Source of the DNA: Davidsoniella eucalypti
Lineage: Eukaryota; Ascomycota; Sordariomycetes; Microascales; Ceratocystidaceae
NCBI GenBank assembly: GCA_004009845.1
Contig: RMBW01000152.1
Span: forward strand, 1 to 64,000
Reading direction: 5' to 3'
DNA length: 64,000 bases
Both the position numbers and the translations under genes were made by a program. The number at the start of each line of letters is the position of its first letter. Position 1 is the first letter of the stretch. Below the pieces are notes generated by a model. It made no database searches. It was given only the letters and a program-made list of their open reading frames with translations, and had not been told where the DNA came from. Below are positions 33,304 to 48,300 of the stretch, in pieces.

Positions 33304-36300
33304 CTACCATCAGACTACAATCAGTCTCTCGTAGGTAAAGCAGGCTATGATTTTCCTTCCATATTACCTTGTCTCTTCAAACAAAATATGATAAAACGAA
33401 CAGCAGAAAATAATAGCTCAGTCACCTTTTTGGTACGTCTTGATAGTAGTATTGTCGTTTTGCTACTCTTATCATGCCATATCACAGTCATATATCCATC
33501 ACACCCTAAGGATGTTACAATCACCACTTATACAACACTGCAATAACAAGCATGATACCTATAGACATGGGCGCTATTGTGACCGCGTATATATAGTCAT
33601 CATCCGGTTATCTATCCTTCCTTCCTGTCCAAAAGGATGCGATGCTCTGTTTGATAATTGGACACTTATCGACTCTATCACAAAATTCTGTTTCCAGCAA
33701 GCCTCATTATCCGGCTGCAGCTTCTTGATTCTGACGACACATGCAATCCAGATATGTGATTCAAGTCGTATGTTTCTCTTCATTTGCAATATATTTATCA
33801 TCATATCCAAAGTGGCACCTCGCAATACAACTAAAATGGTGGCTATGGAGGGTAGGTGTGCTATTACTCTATTATTATATTCTGCGCAAATGTCTAAAAT
33901 ATCCCACAGCATATCAATCTTGAAGAAGAAATCCGCGTTCCTTGTTCTTGAGCCTATCTATCTGTACAATTACATATGAACGCTTCGGAGTTTTCGTCAC
34001 ATTTTCGCCCTACTAATAAGTACCTAAGCTTGCAGTAGTAATATGACTGAGAAACATCATGTAATAATGTATGTTCAGCTAAACATTCAAACACCAGCCA
34101 CGACCCAGTTTTTTCAGGTACACTTTGCTTTTTACCCACAAATTAAGTGGCGAATACTACCTTAGTGCTGTTCTTGTCAGCTCAAAGCGGTAAAGCGGCA
34201 TGGCCAACTTGACTTGTTCTGTAAGAGGCAGAACAAGGTCTTGTTGAAATAGGTAGAACGGCCCGTTGTGTCCGGCTAAACAAACTCCGAATTATAGGTC
34301 CGAATGACCAGTATCAGCCATTGAACTCTGAACCAGCCTCACACAGCTCGACGGACGCCTTGGGCTGTAACATGCGGAGACTCCAACCTCGCGAGACAAT
34401 AGATAGATAACAACAAGTGATTTTCTGACATGATATGTGACTACCTGGGTATTATTTGCTGTTCAATGGTGGGTGGTTATGTCAAATTCACATGCCTAGC
34501 AAAATCACAAACAATATCACGGCATCTGCATTAGTCGATGTTCCAGCATGGCGTTTTACCGCTTATTTGCTGACCTATAGGAGGACCTCGTCAGTAAATA
34601 TCGTTTAGATAACAAGATCTTCTGTTATTATTTGTGCCACTAAGTAAGCGTGAGTGAAAGTACCTATCCGGATGGTCTTTGGTTCAGATTCGCTTATATA
34701 TATGTCACCTACAAGAATAAGCGTGACGACCATAAGTGATTGTCTTTGTATCTTTATCCACAAAATATGTCTTAAATTACGTTCCAGATAGATTACAGAT
34801 ATATATCCAGCCAATCAGGTCAGCCTCTCATGCCACTATGTGCAGTGATATGTCCCCTCGATTCCAAACTCCAGTTTTTAGATCGTCCTGTACAGTGGTA
34901 ATCCCATAATCCAATACCCAAGTTCTTAACAAGTTCTCAATGTGACGGCGTCCCCTGACTAGAAAATGAATTTCATCACATTCTCTAGATATCTTATTGG
35001 AGCATTGAATATTTAGAAATAAAAAATAGACGCCAAGTGTGATCGGGTTCGACAAAAAATAAATTCACAGCCAGGTTAAATAGTGGTAAATCAGCGGTGA
35101 GGTTTGATATGTGATGCTTTGTCGACATGAATACCACCATCACACTAAGTATCGATAAGCAGTTGTTTCTTTTTATGAATGTGAAATACATACAGAATGG
35201 GGCTATTGTATATTCTTTTTTATAGGCAAGATATCATCACAGATGTACCATGATACGGACCGCCGAACATCGCCTCATATTAGTTGATGTTAGACATGGT
35301 GGACGTGCTGTATTAGTACGCCGTAGTATTGCCATTGTATTAGTTGCCACTATTTGGTCACATATTCATATACAGATGTAGCCATCACAACTAATATCAT
35401 CGAATTCACCAATACTAAGCCTCCTCGAGATTGTGGTAGTGGTGATATGGATGCCCTATTAGGAAAGCCAGTTTTCTTTTTGAGGAAAACACAACGCAAA
35501 TACTAGACATATTTGTAACAGGCTGCGTCAGTTTTGCCATCCAAAAGAAAAAAAAGAAAAAATGCTTTCAGTGATTGCAAACAACTCGTATTGGTCTTGT
35601 TATTCATAATGTTCGCCCTAACTTTGTGATACGGTTCACAAAAGCAAGCACATGCATAAAGCAAAAAGAAAAGAAAAAAAAATGATACGCTAATAACAGC
35701 GCAACAGCCAAGTCAAAAACCCCAACCTCCGAGTTTGCGTACAAATTTTCTCGCAGAAGCGAGGTTTTTTTTGGGGAGGGGAAATGCTTTTTCCATTGTT
35801 CCCTTTGTTTGTCGTAATCAATAGAGAAGATTATGTAAGATCTGACGAGCTGGCCGTAGAGTATTCTCACTAATTCTAGTGGCTAGAAGTTCCTGTTGAT
35901 TCCATATATCCGTCTCTCCAGTCCTTTACCTACAGGCCTTTACGAAAGAAAAGATGGGAAAGTCCGGGCAGCAAAAGCTGGCTGGAGCAGCGTATCTAAT
36001 ATGGTAAGCAAGACGATAGCCTACAGGCATGCCTCAATTGCACCAGATGATTGTTTTTTACATGGTTCTTTCTCAGGTTTTATCAACTATGGACAAGTGG
36101 ATTATGTTTGACGTCTTGTGATGTCAGTAACCAAATTTTGGTCGATTAGGGTTAAGAATAATAAAGACCACCCACTAACTAATCCTTGTTAAAATGATCT
36201 ACCACTGAAAATCGTCCCGTATAGCATAGCATTTGAGAAAACACCCGCTAGAACCTTTTCTGAGCCACTCCTCCAAGTCTAGAGTGTTGACCATGATATA

Positions 36301-39300
36301 GCATAATTTAGATGCAGACAACTGTAGATTCCTATGAGCACATCCTTATCCGAGGAAAAGAAGTAATTTTTGCTTTCTTTTTTATCTTATTTTATATTTT
36401 ATCAAGTACAGATATACATATGTACACAGTAATTATATACTAGAAATAGTTCACGGGCGGGTCAGAGTGAGCCGTTTATGCCTAAGCGTGCATATTTTAG
36501 CGGCGTAATAGTCTGGTTTGGCCTCGTTGGCAGCGGACGGATTTCCTTGCTTAGAGGCAATTCAGCGCCTTTGGACCTTCGCCTAAGGAACCACGGACGG
36601 AATTCTAATGTTGATCATACCAACGGAAGCAAATCCAAAACAAGACAAAAAACGATGGCGCCCTTGGAGGAATCGTGGCTTCATAATACTTCCTTCGTTT
36701 TCCTATAACGTTCTTCTTTTGATAGTACTGTATCAAATCGGGTTAGACACTTTCTGCAACATAGCATTCCACATCCTGCTTTGAGGTAATGTAAGAGCTG
36801 GCTAGTCTGACTTGCTCAGCTTCACTTGAAATGCAGACTATTGCATTAGTATGGTTCTGGGAGCTGCTGTATACAACTATGTAGAGAGGGGGTCCAGCCA
36901 GCCCGAGATAGAAAGGTAATAGACACCAAAAGTGATGGAAAGATAGAAGAAAATGTGCGGAGTATACTCCAGGAATAGGATATGGCCTGTAAATGGCAAG
37001 GAAACGCGAGCAAACAGATATGTACCTGCATAGCGCTCGACAAGGCTACTTCAACCTTCAAGCTCGGCATGTTCATGTGGTTTATAGGCATCCAGTATCG
37101 CTTAACTAGTGACATCTCTGCCTTCGTATACAACAGCTTTGGCTTTGACAAATACAATCCCAGAAAACAAAGACCACATATAGTTGCCTAGATGGTATAC
37201 TCGGCCATCAGAACTAATGCTCAGCCGTTTGAAACCAATTCCTTCTTGCTCGCTCGTCCATTCTCGGACCCTCCAATGTGCATATGCATATGTGAATGTG
37301 TGTCTGAAATGCATTCGACATTATCACCAACAAGCTCGTTCTTAGTTTGGTCCTGTCTGACCATTGCCTGTGCGGTCTTTTTTTTTATTCCGTTTTGGTT
37401 TCCATGTCCTCTCAAAAAAAGAAAGATCCCAAAAACAAACCAGAATAGGCATAGTACAATATACACAGGCTTAGAGATACCCAAACAAGGTCGATTATTC
37501 TTAATTTCCATGATAGAGTTAGACCACCACCACACTAATTATTCCTGACTTGGTATTATTCTAAATGGGGAGAATTTTATAATGAAAGATAGTTACAAGT
37601 GACTGGGAGATGTGAATTGCTTCTTTTGTAAGATAGCATTTAAACGGCAAAGATTTTATTCTACATAATTCTTGGTTGAAATCTGTGCGTTTGTATGCAT
37701 GTACATATATTATTTGATATCATATCATCCTGCATAAGTTTACAATCAGCGTATTAAAAGTCAAAATACGCACATTAGCATCTAAAACAGAGTGTTTCAT
37801 ATTATGTCCGTTGGAGCGACGCATGACTTAATGTATTGATATATAGTTAGATGTACATATATGTTGCACTTACATATACATATGTGGAGCTGGCCGCGAC
37901 TTTCTCACTAAAGACTAACTACCACCATGATAAAATGTGACGGGCATATCGGGGTCAAGCGGTGACGAAAGCAGAAGGTTTTAGTGAACGCAATCCACCA
38001 TTTCACAGACTGCTGACGTGGATACCCCATATTACGGAAGAAGATCAAGTAGCCGGCAAAAGCTGATTGCATGTGAAGTAATGTGGCCCATTGTGATTGC
38101 AAGTCGCGGCCTTGAGGTTTGTTTGCCCGAGGCAATCCATCACTAAGGCGGGAAGCTGATGGACTTTTGTTTGATACATGACTATACAGCTACACAGTTC
38201 TCTATATTTGTATCTTTGTATAATCGATGACATGTGCCCTTAGTCAATATTTGCTTCTTGGTCGCATCGACTCGGGTGTTCGTGTCTGACGTAGATGATA
38301 TGCACAAACAAAGATTTGCAAACTCTTTATCCGGATTCTCTCAGAATATCCGATATAGACGCCGTCTTGGGCTGCTCCACAATGGATGACGGACCGGGGA
38401 TGGCGTAGTCGAGACAGATAAGCTACTATCAACAAGCCTGACTAGCAAGCTGGAACACTCCACTACGGACCCTTCTATTCTTGTTCTGAGAATCTGATAC
38501 CGTAACGCAAGCATCCATATTTACACAGTTATACATAAACTATGCTAATAAGAAACTAGCAGAGATATCCGTCAAAAAGTAAAAGGTTTTGACTAACCCC
38601 ACCGCCACTGTCGACCTACAATACAGGAAATAGTGGGATGTCCGACGGCTAACAACTTGAATTCAACCGCCAAGGGTATATCGCAGTGTCCGTTGATGTC
38701 AGGGAACAACCCAACTGTAGACAGACGGCTCAGCAGACCCATGGACTCGAGGCCGGCCTAGCCTTAGAGACAACTTGATGCTCAACTAGCAAACCAAGCA
38801 AAGACCAGCAAACAAGACGGACAGGCGGAAAATAGAAGGAAAATAAACCGGCACGTCCAATCCATTACGTAGCAAGGTTATTTTTCGTGGTGTTGTAGGC
38901 GGGGCCATCTTGTCTGAACATGTAGAGTTTTGCTCGGAAGTTTACTTACTTGCTAGTTAACTCGACTTCTTCACTAGTATAAACTGCAGACAGTGTTGGA
39001 TCGGAGACCATAAGCATGCAAATAACCTTGTATAATTAGAGAGTTCAGACCAAGGCAGTGTGTTGCTTATATTTATTCCATTTTTAACCAAAAAGTCCAT
39101 AGGATATTATTTTTTTCAGTTGGCGCGGCACTGAATCTGATCTATGCATCAATATTCCATATTCTCTTAGTCAAATTTACCATGGCCCCAAAGCCTACTT
39201 TCCGCAGCAATCATAAAAGGTGTAGCTTGGACTTGGGTGATGGCATTGTTTAATATATACAATGCTTTCAAATAGCTATACGTCTTGGCTTCTCAACACC

Positions 39301-42300
39301 GCTTTGGCAAGACACCGCCTCTGATGTATGTTTTCTCGAAGGAAAACTCTTCTCCAAGCTCATATCAGTGCGAGTTAGATATTGCAAGATATTCCACCTG
39401 TACGTGCGCCAGAGCAAGAAAACGAGGCATCAAGTTGATCAACACCGATAATGCATCTAACATTAGCTTTGATCCTAGCCTCCTCGTATATCGTACTATT
39501 GTATGTATTACAAGAAACCACAAGTGAAGGCATAACAGGTCGACGTGACAACTACCATTATTGGCGGCGTTTATTTCTATCCTAATTTTTGTCTTGTCCG
39601 TAATCGGCGCTGGGTTATGTGCTTCGTGCTTGATATGCCAAGATCTTTGATAAATGACATGTTCATAAAACACTAATCACCAGCCACCGTGGAAAAAACG
39701 GTGTAGAAAGTAAAAAAGGTAAAATAAGAGAAAGAAGAAGATTTGTTGTATAATCCTGTAGTGATACATGCTATTTATTTTTTTCTCAAGACGTGAACTC
39801 TCTTGAAGATATTCTATCGTAGTAATAGTAGATTAGGAACATCTTTATACATGGTAGCACCTACACGTATGTTCATTGTTTGGGTTCATAAGTTGCGTAT
39901 AATATATCCTTGTTTTGTTCAGTTGCACAAGAGCCTGCTAGACAAGGGTTCTCTCACGACGACAGACTCACAAAACCTATGTAGGAAATCGGATTTTGAA
40001 AGTTGGACGGTGAGCCCGGAAGAAGACGCTGATGTGTGCATTTTGTTAGGTAGGAATTCCAATAGTAGACAAGGCATTGGCTGTAATTCACCTGGCTTGA
40101 AGTGTATGTACACTAAAAGGTGGGTTTGGGGCGATATCGCTTCTTATCCACACCGAAAGACTGCCCGTACCAAGCTGCGAGGTATGCTTGAAGGTCTTTT
40201 CCTCTTATTCCCTACGATATTTGGCGAGGCGGTGAAGGCACGATGTGGATGTGTAAGCAGGACTGCCAGCCACACGAATGTCGGGATCTTCGGTGCCCGA
40301 CCATAGCTTTTCTCGAGTTTCTGGCAAAGTAACCGAATAGTAAAATCCACCTTCATGAAGTTTCCCTCCACCCGATAGCAGTAGTAGAATATCAGGCCAC
40401 CAACTGCCGGACTCTGCCCTTTAATAACAAAAGCTTTGGATTTTATCGTATTTTTTGGGAGGGTTTGGCTTCATATGGGCACTGTGCTAGTTAGTAAGCA
40501 TCAATGCATCTATATACTAATAAGGAAAGCCGCCACTTTGTATGCGTAACGCACTGCTTACAGAATATCCGAAGTTGTCTCTTGATCCATCTTAACAACG
40601 TATCTTCCCACTATTAAATGTCCAACACCAAGATAAAAGTATACTGTAAGAAGGCCTTTTGTCCATGCGAAAACTATGTTCTTTGTACCGGGTGAAGGCT
40701 TGGAGATAGGACGCTAAAATGTGTAAAGCACAGGCCGATAGTTGGTCTGTCGACACCAATCATGCTCATTTCCATGCTATCAATCTAGATACAGCCTAGT
40801 TCCCACGCTTTTGGCTCGGGCCAGCTATATGTCCATGTACTTATTGTATCATAAACAGAGGAGCCTATTATATTTAGTTATTTCATAGTGTGGAGCTTGA
40901 GAGAGCTCGATGATATTGCCTATTTAGTAGTGTCCCGTATATTGTCTTCTTTTAATTTAAGCACAGCGAATAATTGGCCTTTGTTGACAGTTACTATCGA
41001 GGAGGTGTATTTTTTTCTTTCGTCCATAGTTATATGCTTAGTAAGTATATAGGATGTTCGGCGGCGAATTAGATATGAAGCGGTTTCTTACGAGTATCAT
41101 ATATTTTCCTTTAAATATGGAGGGGGGCTTTGGTTTTATATCCTTCTTTTGGTGGTATTTCATATTATATCACAGTTGATTGCATATCATTCTCCAACAT
41201 TCATTCCATGATATCAGTGCCACATGTTTGTTCTAGCAAATTTCTGTATATTGAATTCATATCAGTATAATACATAGCTTACTTGTGGTCTCGTTTGTAT
41301 ATAAATCGGAATTAGAGTTGTCACAGTCCATATATTCATATATTTTCTAGAGACTTATCAAAGCTCTCACTTTTACATTTTAGATTGCTCGCTAGTAAAA
41401 AATACCTGCATGTGTTCGTCTAAGCTGTCAATGCACGAGTTCTCCACCCATGTAAACCCATCGTGCTCTGCAGGGTGGCTAGTTGTACTAAAAGCTGTAT
41501 ACGAAATGCTATAGCCAGATAGTAAGAGTAAGTCATTATGGCCGAGAAAACGAGTGGCAGATCAAGCGCTACCACGGATAACAATAACAATAATCACGAT
41601 ATACAGTTATAAAGTAGCGCGCTGCCTAGTGTAGCCAATAAACAATAATGCATGAAGTTTCACTAATCGCAATTACATGTATCTGCACATATGCATATGC
41701 ATATACATTTTGTAGGCTGAAAGATCGGCCGTTCGCCGTACGTGACATTACCCATGCTAACTTGCCGCTAAATCCATCACTGATGGTATAATGTTATACC
41801 AGTGGACGTGCGATGATTTTGCATAAAGACAAAAAGATAGTCCCCACGCTAATTCGTGTTTCAGAGAGGCCCTAAATCAATAATAACTCTTAGTATTTAT
41901 TACCTGGGGAACGATATATATCAAGGGTATATGTCAACTGGTATTATGCACAGCCTATCCCATGGAAAAGACATGTTCTTGATCAAAATTGCAAACAACA
42001 GTTCGACCGCAGGTTCCCAAGACGGGAAGGTCGCCATCAACAGATGTGACAGTGACAAGGCCGTTATTTCAAGGCGGAAGCTATGCAAAATAGCGTCAAA
42101 ATACCCGTTAAAACTTGTCTTTTGTTTATTCCTTCCCGCATCAGCCCATAGAGTGAAAAGAGGCCATCGCGCCTTTTCCTAATACCAGCTCTCTTTGGAT
42201 TTTCATTTTAATAAAAAGATGTCTGAGTGTCCCCCAAGAGTCATTATACAAGTCTTTGGCGCAGCACCATTTTTTTTCTTCTTTTTTTCTTCTTTTTTTT

Positions 42301-45300
42301 TTACAATTACAGTTCTATTCAACATACCATCTTTTTTCCACGCGTTTCTTGCTTTCGGAGCTCTTGGCCCTCACTAAGTACGACTTTAGTGCCGCTAGTA
42401 GTGTCCGTTCTCCAACATTCCTAGCAACACTATGCTAAACAAACACGCCGGTTCCCTTTGATCAAAGCGACCGTCTTGGCTCTTTATGCATTGCGTAGTC
42501 TGGCCTGCATGTGACAAATTTCTTGATATATTAAGATCATGACCATATATATAGTCGTTACAATAACTCCATAGACCCAGATACGAGTTCGTGTAAAATC
42601 ATTCAATTCGGTGTCAAGAGCCTGGATAGTTACCTGTATCTTTTACAATAATAAAACGACTTGTGTGTGAATACGGTGTTTTCGCCTATACTAGGTTGTT
42701 TATGGAAGCCCTTTCGAATAGGCTCGGGAAAGAAAGGACCGTGAAAGTTGAATTCGCCAAAATCACAAGCTTCTAGTGTCATCGCCTAGCCTATTTGCCG
42801 GGTCGTTCTTACTACTTCATACTATCGCTACTACTGCCATACATAGGGATAGCAGCAACTTGCTACCTTCAGCTTCGGAGCCTCCGCAGCCCTAGTCTGA
42901 AGTTCCACCTTCGCCTAAATCAAGTTTTATATGTGTATAGGTCCAATGGCTTCGAAAGGTTGGCCACTGATAGTAAGCGATCAACGCTAGACAAGCGGGT
43001 CAACGTGATAGCTCCAGGATATATTTAACAGTGGGCTATTCAGTTACAAATAGCAGATTGACTGTATCAAGCACATCAACACAGGCTATGATTGATATTA
43101 CCGATTGACTTCTGATTTTGTGCAAGCTCCACTGCCTTGGCAATACTACTTCGATAATATATCACGATGAGCAGGTAGATGTTCTTTACCATATTCTAGT
43201 CAAGGTGAAACATTGTCTGTTCGACGTTAGCTATAGTTAATGTAATTGTACATAGCATGCCAACTTATCGTACTTTCCACCATAGGGTTTCAAAGCTAGA
43301 ATGAGCGGAGAGAAGATTATGTGAGGCTGTTAAGTGTCACCATGATCAACCGACGCGATCATGCTATAGGCCCAGTTGCATGTTGCCAGTACTACTTTAC
43401 GATACCAAGCGAGTGGCCCTATTTCCAAAGATCCACGACTAGAAGCAGGGCAAGCAATTCTCCGGCGAGTGGGATGTTACGAATTCGCTGTCGAGATATT
43501 CGAGAGCACCAGAAGTGTCGGAGTAGAAGTTCAAGTTGGATATGGTGCTAGTATGAGCAAGATGATTCGATTAGTCATTTTTACCCCACGCTTCCACTCT
43601 TTCGAGAAGGAATTCAACGCCTAGAAGATTAAATATAGTGGCCCTGTCTATAATTCCCCCACTTTACATGTAACACTGACCAAGACATGCCAAAAAAGCG
43701 ACCTGACGGTGAGATGACCCAAAGCAGTAGACTAGGCCATCCCAGGAGAAGGCTATAGAATAATCCAAAGTCGAGTTATTCTGTATTGGCAGTGGAGAGG
43801 CAAAGCAAACTAGTACGTATACATCTGTACAAGCATGAGACGAAACAACCGTTATCAGCGTTGCATCGCTAACATGGCGCTCTAAATCATTATTTATGCT
43901 CTCTTGTTAGGACGTGCCCTGGATCTTGTTTGCTTGGTGCATCCAGGATACCCAATGGGCGACGCCATTGCCTGCCTGTAGAATATCACGGGCAACTAAA
44001 CAAGGCGGCTCTCTGATACTACGGTATGTACCAGGCATATCGCAGGCTTTACGGTTTTATGCGAAGACGTACAACTTTGTAGCATATACTACTATGTACA
44101 GATACTTCAACCCTAGTACTACAGCATTTTTTTTTCAAGGGTCTTGTCTGACGATTCGTGGTTCCTGGAAGGCAACGCCAACCTTCATTAGGAAGAACTT
44201 GTAAACTTTCGTCATGATGGTGTATTTTTTCATCGCCACTAGCATAGTGATTTGCATCAATTTGAAACAGTTGCTCCTCCATAACTGTCATAATCTCTAT
44301 TTCCTCTTTTGCCTGCCGTGACCAAAAATTCATCTTGGGCTATACCTATCAAGGTCGGACAACGAATAACAAAGTAGAATAGAATGGCGGGGTTTGCTAG
44401 ATATCCAACTACCTTACATATGCTTTTTGATACAGCAATTATACACTTGTCATATCCATGATCCCCAGCATTGGTAAGATCGCGTATATATATATAATAC
44501 ATCGTCGATTCACTCTTTGTTCAATACAGTTCTAATCCACTTGTAATTATTTGTACTTTAGGGTTTTACAATCAACCCTATACATGATATTGGTTATCAA
44601 GCATCGTTGCTAACCTTATATGTCTACGTGTTAGAGTTTGGGGCTTACATTTGGCCACTGAGGCAAAAACAAACAAAGCCCACCCATCCATTTCCAAAAC
44701 ACCGGGATTCCCTTTCCGAGTAACAATAAAGACGTGGTCTATTATAACCTAGGGGCCTCCGATCGGCCCAATACCTGCATTGATAGAAAAGAAGAATATA
44801 TTTCAAGCACACTCGTAATCAAGTGGCAAAGAATTTAGCGAACTCAAACTTGGCTACAAGGATACAAGGTGGTATGAGTCCTTATACATATACCATAACG
44901 CAAATCAGCATAACAACCGCAAATCTCAAGATTTTGTAACGGAAAATCTGCGTAGGCAAAGCCATGAAGAGGGCGAGATGTACTTGGTGGCAAGATGAAT
45001 ATTGACTGGGGGGATTAAAAGGTCTTCGGAGCGGAGTCAAGTCAAAAATGGCTGGCATTAGCATTGATATAGAAGGTTTAATTTCCTAATCTGGACTCTA
45101 AAGGACGCTTGAATCATGGTTTTCAAACTAAACACTGTAATGGGCTTTATTTATCTTTCGTCCACTTGGATATATTGGCTAAGGATATAGAGAGTATATA
45201 TATACAGAAGATTAAAAATAATAAAAAGTAACCTACTCAGTCAATATTTATCAAAGGACAACTTGCTTCCATGAACCGCGAAGTCGTGGAACTGTAGCTT

Positions 45301-48300
45301 GACGGAACAAGATTGGCTAATGAGATAAATCCCGGGGACCCAAACTCGTAGTTTTCTGTTGGCTTTGAATTCATCTCAACCCCCCAGTGTTCAAGAACAA
45401 TGCCCCCAAGAAAATAATACATAGAATATTCCTACCCAATAGAAGCACAATGGAATGAACACAGACTTTGGTTCAACGAAATGGAAACTGGGTAGTTAGA
45501 ATGAGGGTTGTACACATAGAAGTTTTTTTTTCTTCCCGGTAGTAATATGGGAATTACGAGTACTAGGATTGTTGTTGTTCCAATACAACGAAAGAAAATA
45601 GCGAGCCGTTATTTACCATACAACAATGATCTTAACAAGGTAGATTAGATCTTTCGTTTTCGAAAACTTCTTTTTGAACCTTGTCCAAGCCGGCAGACTG
45701 CGGCGTTGTCTGTGTTCTACTCTAGAAAACCAAAAAAAGAACATAAAGTGTATGGATACATAAAAAAATAAAATAAAACAAACAATAGGGCATTGTTCTT
45801 GTGCTTCCGGGCAATGCCGTGGCACATCACCCAAGATCTTGGATTGGTGAACCATTGATGGAAGGCAGCAAAAAGTCATATGAAAGCAAGGCACACCAGC
45901 TACAATGTTCTACTTGTGCCTTGCAAGCCTCTAAAGGAAAACGGTGGGTAGAGGCCTCTGGGTCTCGTCCGGTCTGTACATTAAAACCAGTGGCACAATA
46001 CATTAGCGAATTGTGTGGCGGAAGCAGAGCCGTTATGGCCTAGATCTATTTTAGCTTTTGTTTTTGTTGCCAGGTGAGGCCTTCTGTGTCCGTTAGAATG
46101 CCGAACTATTGGATATTCACTTCTTTTTAAATGCCTACTCACTGATCATCGTGGAAGTCTGGCCCGAGCCAGTCCAGTCCAGTCCTGCTGCAGTCCTGGT
46201 CCTGGACGATGGGCAATCAAGCCCGACAGAGTTTTCAGGCAGAAGCGATACATTGTTTGCTTACAATACATCACCGTTTGTATGTGGCCTCGATGCAAAG
46301 GCCTCTCCGCGGTGAGATTGGGGGTCAAATGGATTGCTTGACCGACGTTATATCCGCTGGCGTGGGGAGCAAAAATTGTCGGTGTCGGTGAAGACTAGAC
46401 TTTCAGTCTCTATGGCAATAGAATGGCCTTGCCGCAGTGATACGACAAGCCTAAAAAAAGCTTTCTTGGTGGGTTACCGCCTATTTCTGCGAAGTGTTAC
46501 AGTGCTTTATTAAGGCTTACAACAGCATGCATTGATTTACCCTAATGAGGAAAACAGAGCCATTGAAGGCTCTAGCTTCAGCGTTATAGACCAACTTAGT
46601 GCTCGTGATAGGTCGCATTTGCCGCGATCTTTACAGGCTCTTTTGGTTTCTTGGTATTTATTTTTTGCTTGTTGTTTGCTGCGCCATTTGGTATAGGTGC
46701 CACCATTTGATTCGTGCGCACAGCTACAAAGACTACATATGACGCAGATTTTATTTTGTTAATTCTTTTTTTCAGAGTCCCTGCAGTGAAGCTATCCTAC
46801 AGCGCAAAGAGAGTCTATCCACATGACGATCCGGATGCTGTTTTCCGCTGCACGATGGCACGAGGACAGACAGAAAGCACACTCACTGGTCTGTCCGTCT
46901 GCATGCAACAGGCGCTCCATCTCTTGAAGGCGGCATCTACGGCGAGCCTCGTGCTGGCTTGGAGAGCCTGTCTTATACATGTGGAGCCTTGTCTCTAGAC
47001 ATGGCCCAGCCTTTTTCTCGATAAGGTATTATTGCGCGTAGTGGAGTGCGATTCTCCGGTGAGACTTGCCAAGAGACAAGACCGACGGCGATACCTTGTT
47101 GAGGCTGGTATTTTGAGTGCCCGTTATGGCTATTGTATGGGAGAGGCAAATTCAACGCCTATAGCCTACCCTCGTAACTCGGAAGTCAAGGCTCAGAGTG
47201 GACACGAAACGGGGATTTGGTCATGATACCCAGATGGGAAAAATAAAGCAAAAGAGGCAACATGAGCTGTTAAGATGCCTGTGTTCCAGGCGGTATCCCA
47301 GTATACTGGAGACAAGAGAATAAAGAGAAGACATGTACTTTTGTTTCTATGCCACCAACTCATCTACTTTTCATATCGGGAGCTACGTGTGGGTATGTGC
47401 ATCGACGGGATGTTTGTTGTGAGCTTCATAACCGGCAGCAGATGCACTAATGTTGTGCTACACAAGCAAGGACGTAAACAGATAGGTGGTATAAAACAAG
47501 AATCCTATGGAAAATTCCCTGCACAAGGCACAAAAATCTAGCCCATAGACCACATCACATACGAAAACAAAGGGGAGGTTTGCCTCGAACATCGGCACCA
47601 GAGTAGAGAAAAAGAAAACCAAAAATCTGGGTTGATGGATTCGGAGCTTTTGGACGGCTCGAGCTCAGCCTCGTTCTACCATGAACGATCCACGCCAGTT
47701 TTCTTGACTGGACGTCGTTTCTCTACTCTACATTTGTCTCGCTTCAGTTGTCATCCCTCCTTCGGACGTGCGCACTGTTCGAGGGAGTCTACAGGCCTTC
47801 ATTATAGACAGCTCAGTAGAAAACAGTTAGCAGCTACAGTATGTATCGACTTTCCTTGAATATTTAACAGCCCAAATACAATGCTCTGCAACACCCAGAA
47901 AGCCTATGATGTGTAGTGTGTATCAACATCACCAACACCAAGAGTTAGCTGAAAACATAAATATAAAATAAAACGCCACCAACTTAGCTCTATTGTCTTC
48001 ATATAACCACCGGCCCATGGTCCGCTCAAACAAAACATGAGAGAGTGCTAATCTCTATGAAAGCTCCAGGCTAGAGAGAGCGCTCTAAAAGGTAATCATC
48101 CCGACCAAATCATAAATGTATGGTATAGCGAGAATTGGCGAGTCTTTCCGGTCCAAAGCAACGGGCCTTCTGGAAGAAGAGACATCTACATGTAACAGCC
48201 TTGCAATGAGCTTGTCGGAACCTACCTTGACTTTGAAGAGGAATTGCCCTGGTCCTAGGAAATTGACATTGCTACCGGAAGAGCTCCCGTTGAAGAAAAG

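Noticed and set aside
33440..33979. 179-codon plus-strand frame in the gene desert
   Set aside because: No ATG start, no domain, no splice pattern, and a minus-strand frame of similar size overlaps it.
39803..40306. 167-codon plus-strand frame
   Set aside because: It begins at a TTG, shows no recognisable family, and does not differ in composition from its surroundings. It could be reconsidered if transcripts are found.
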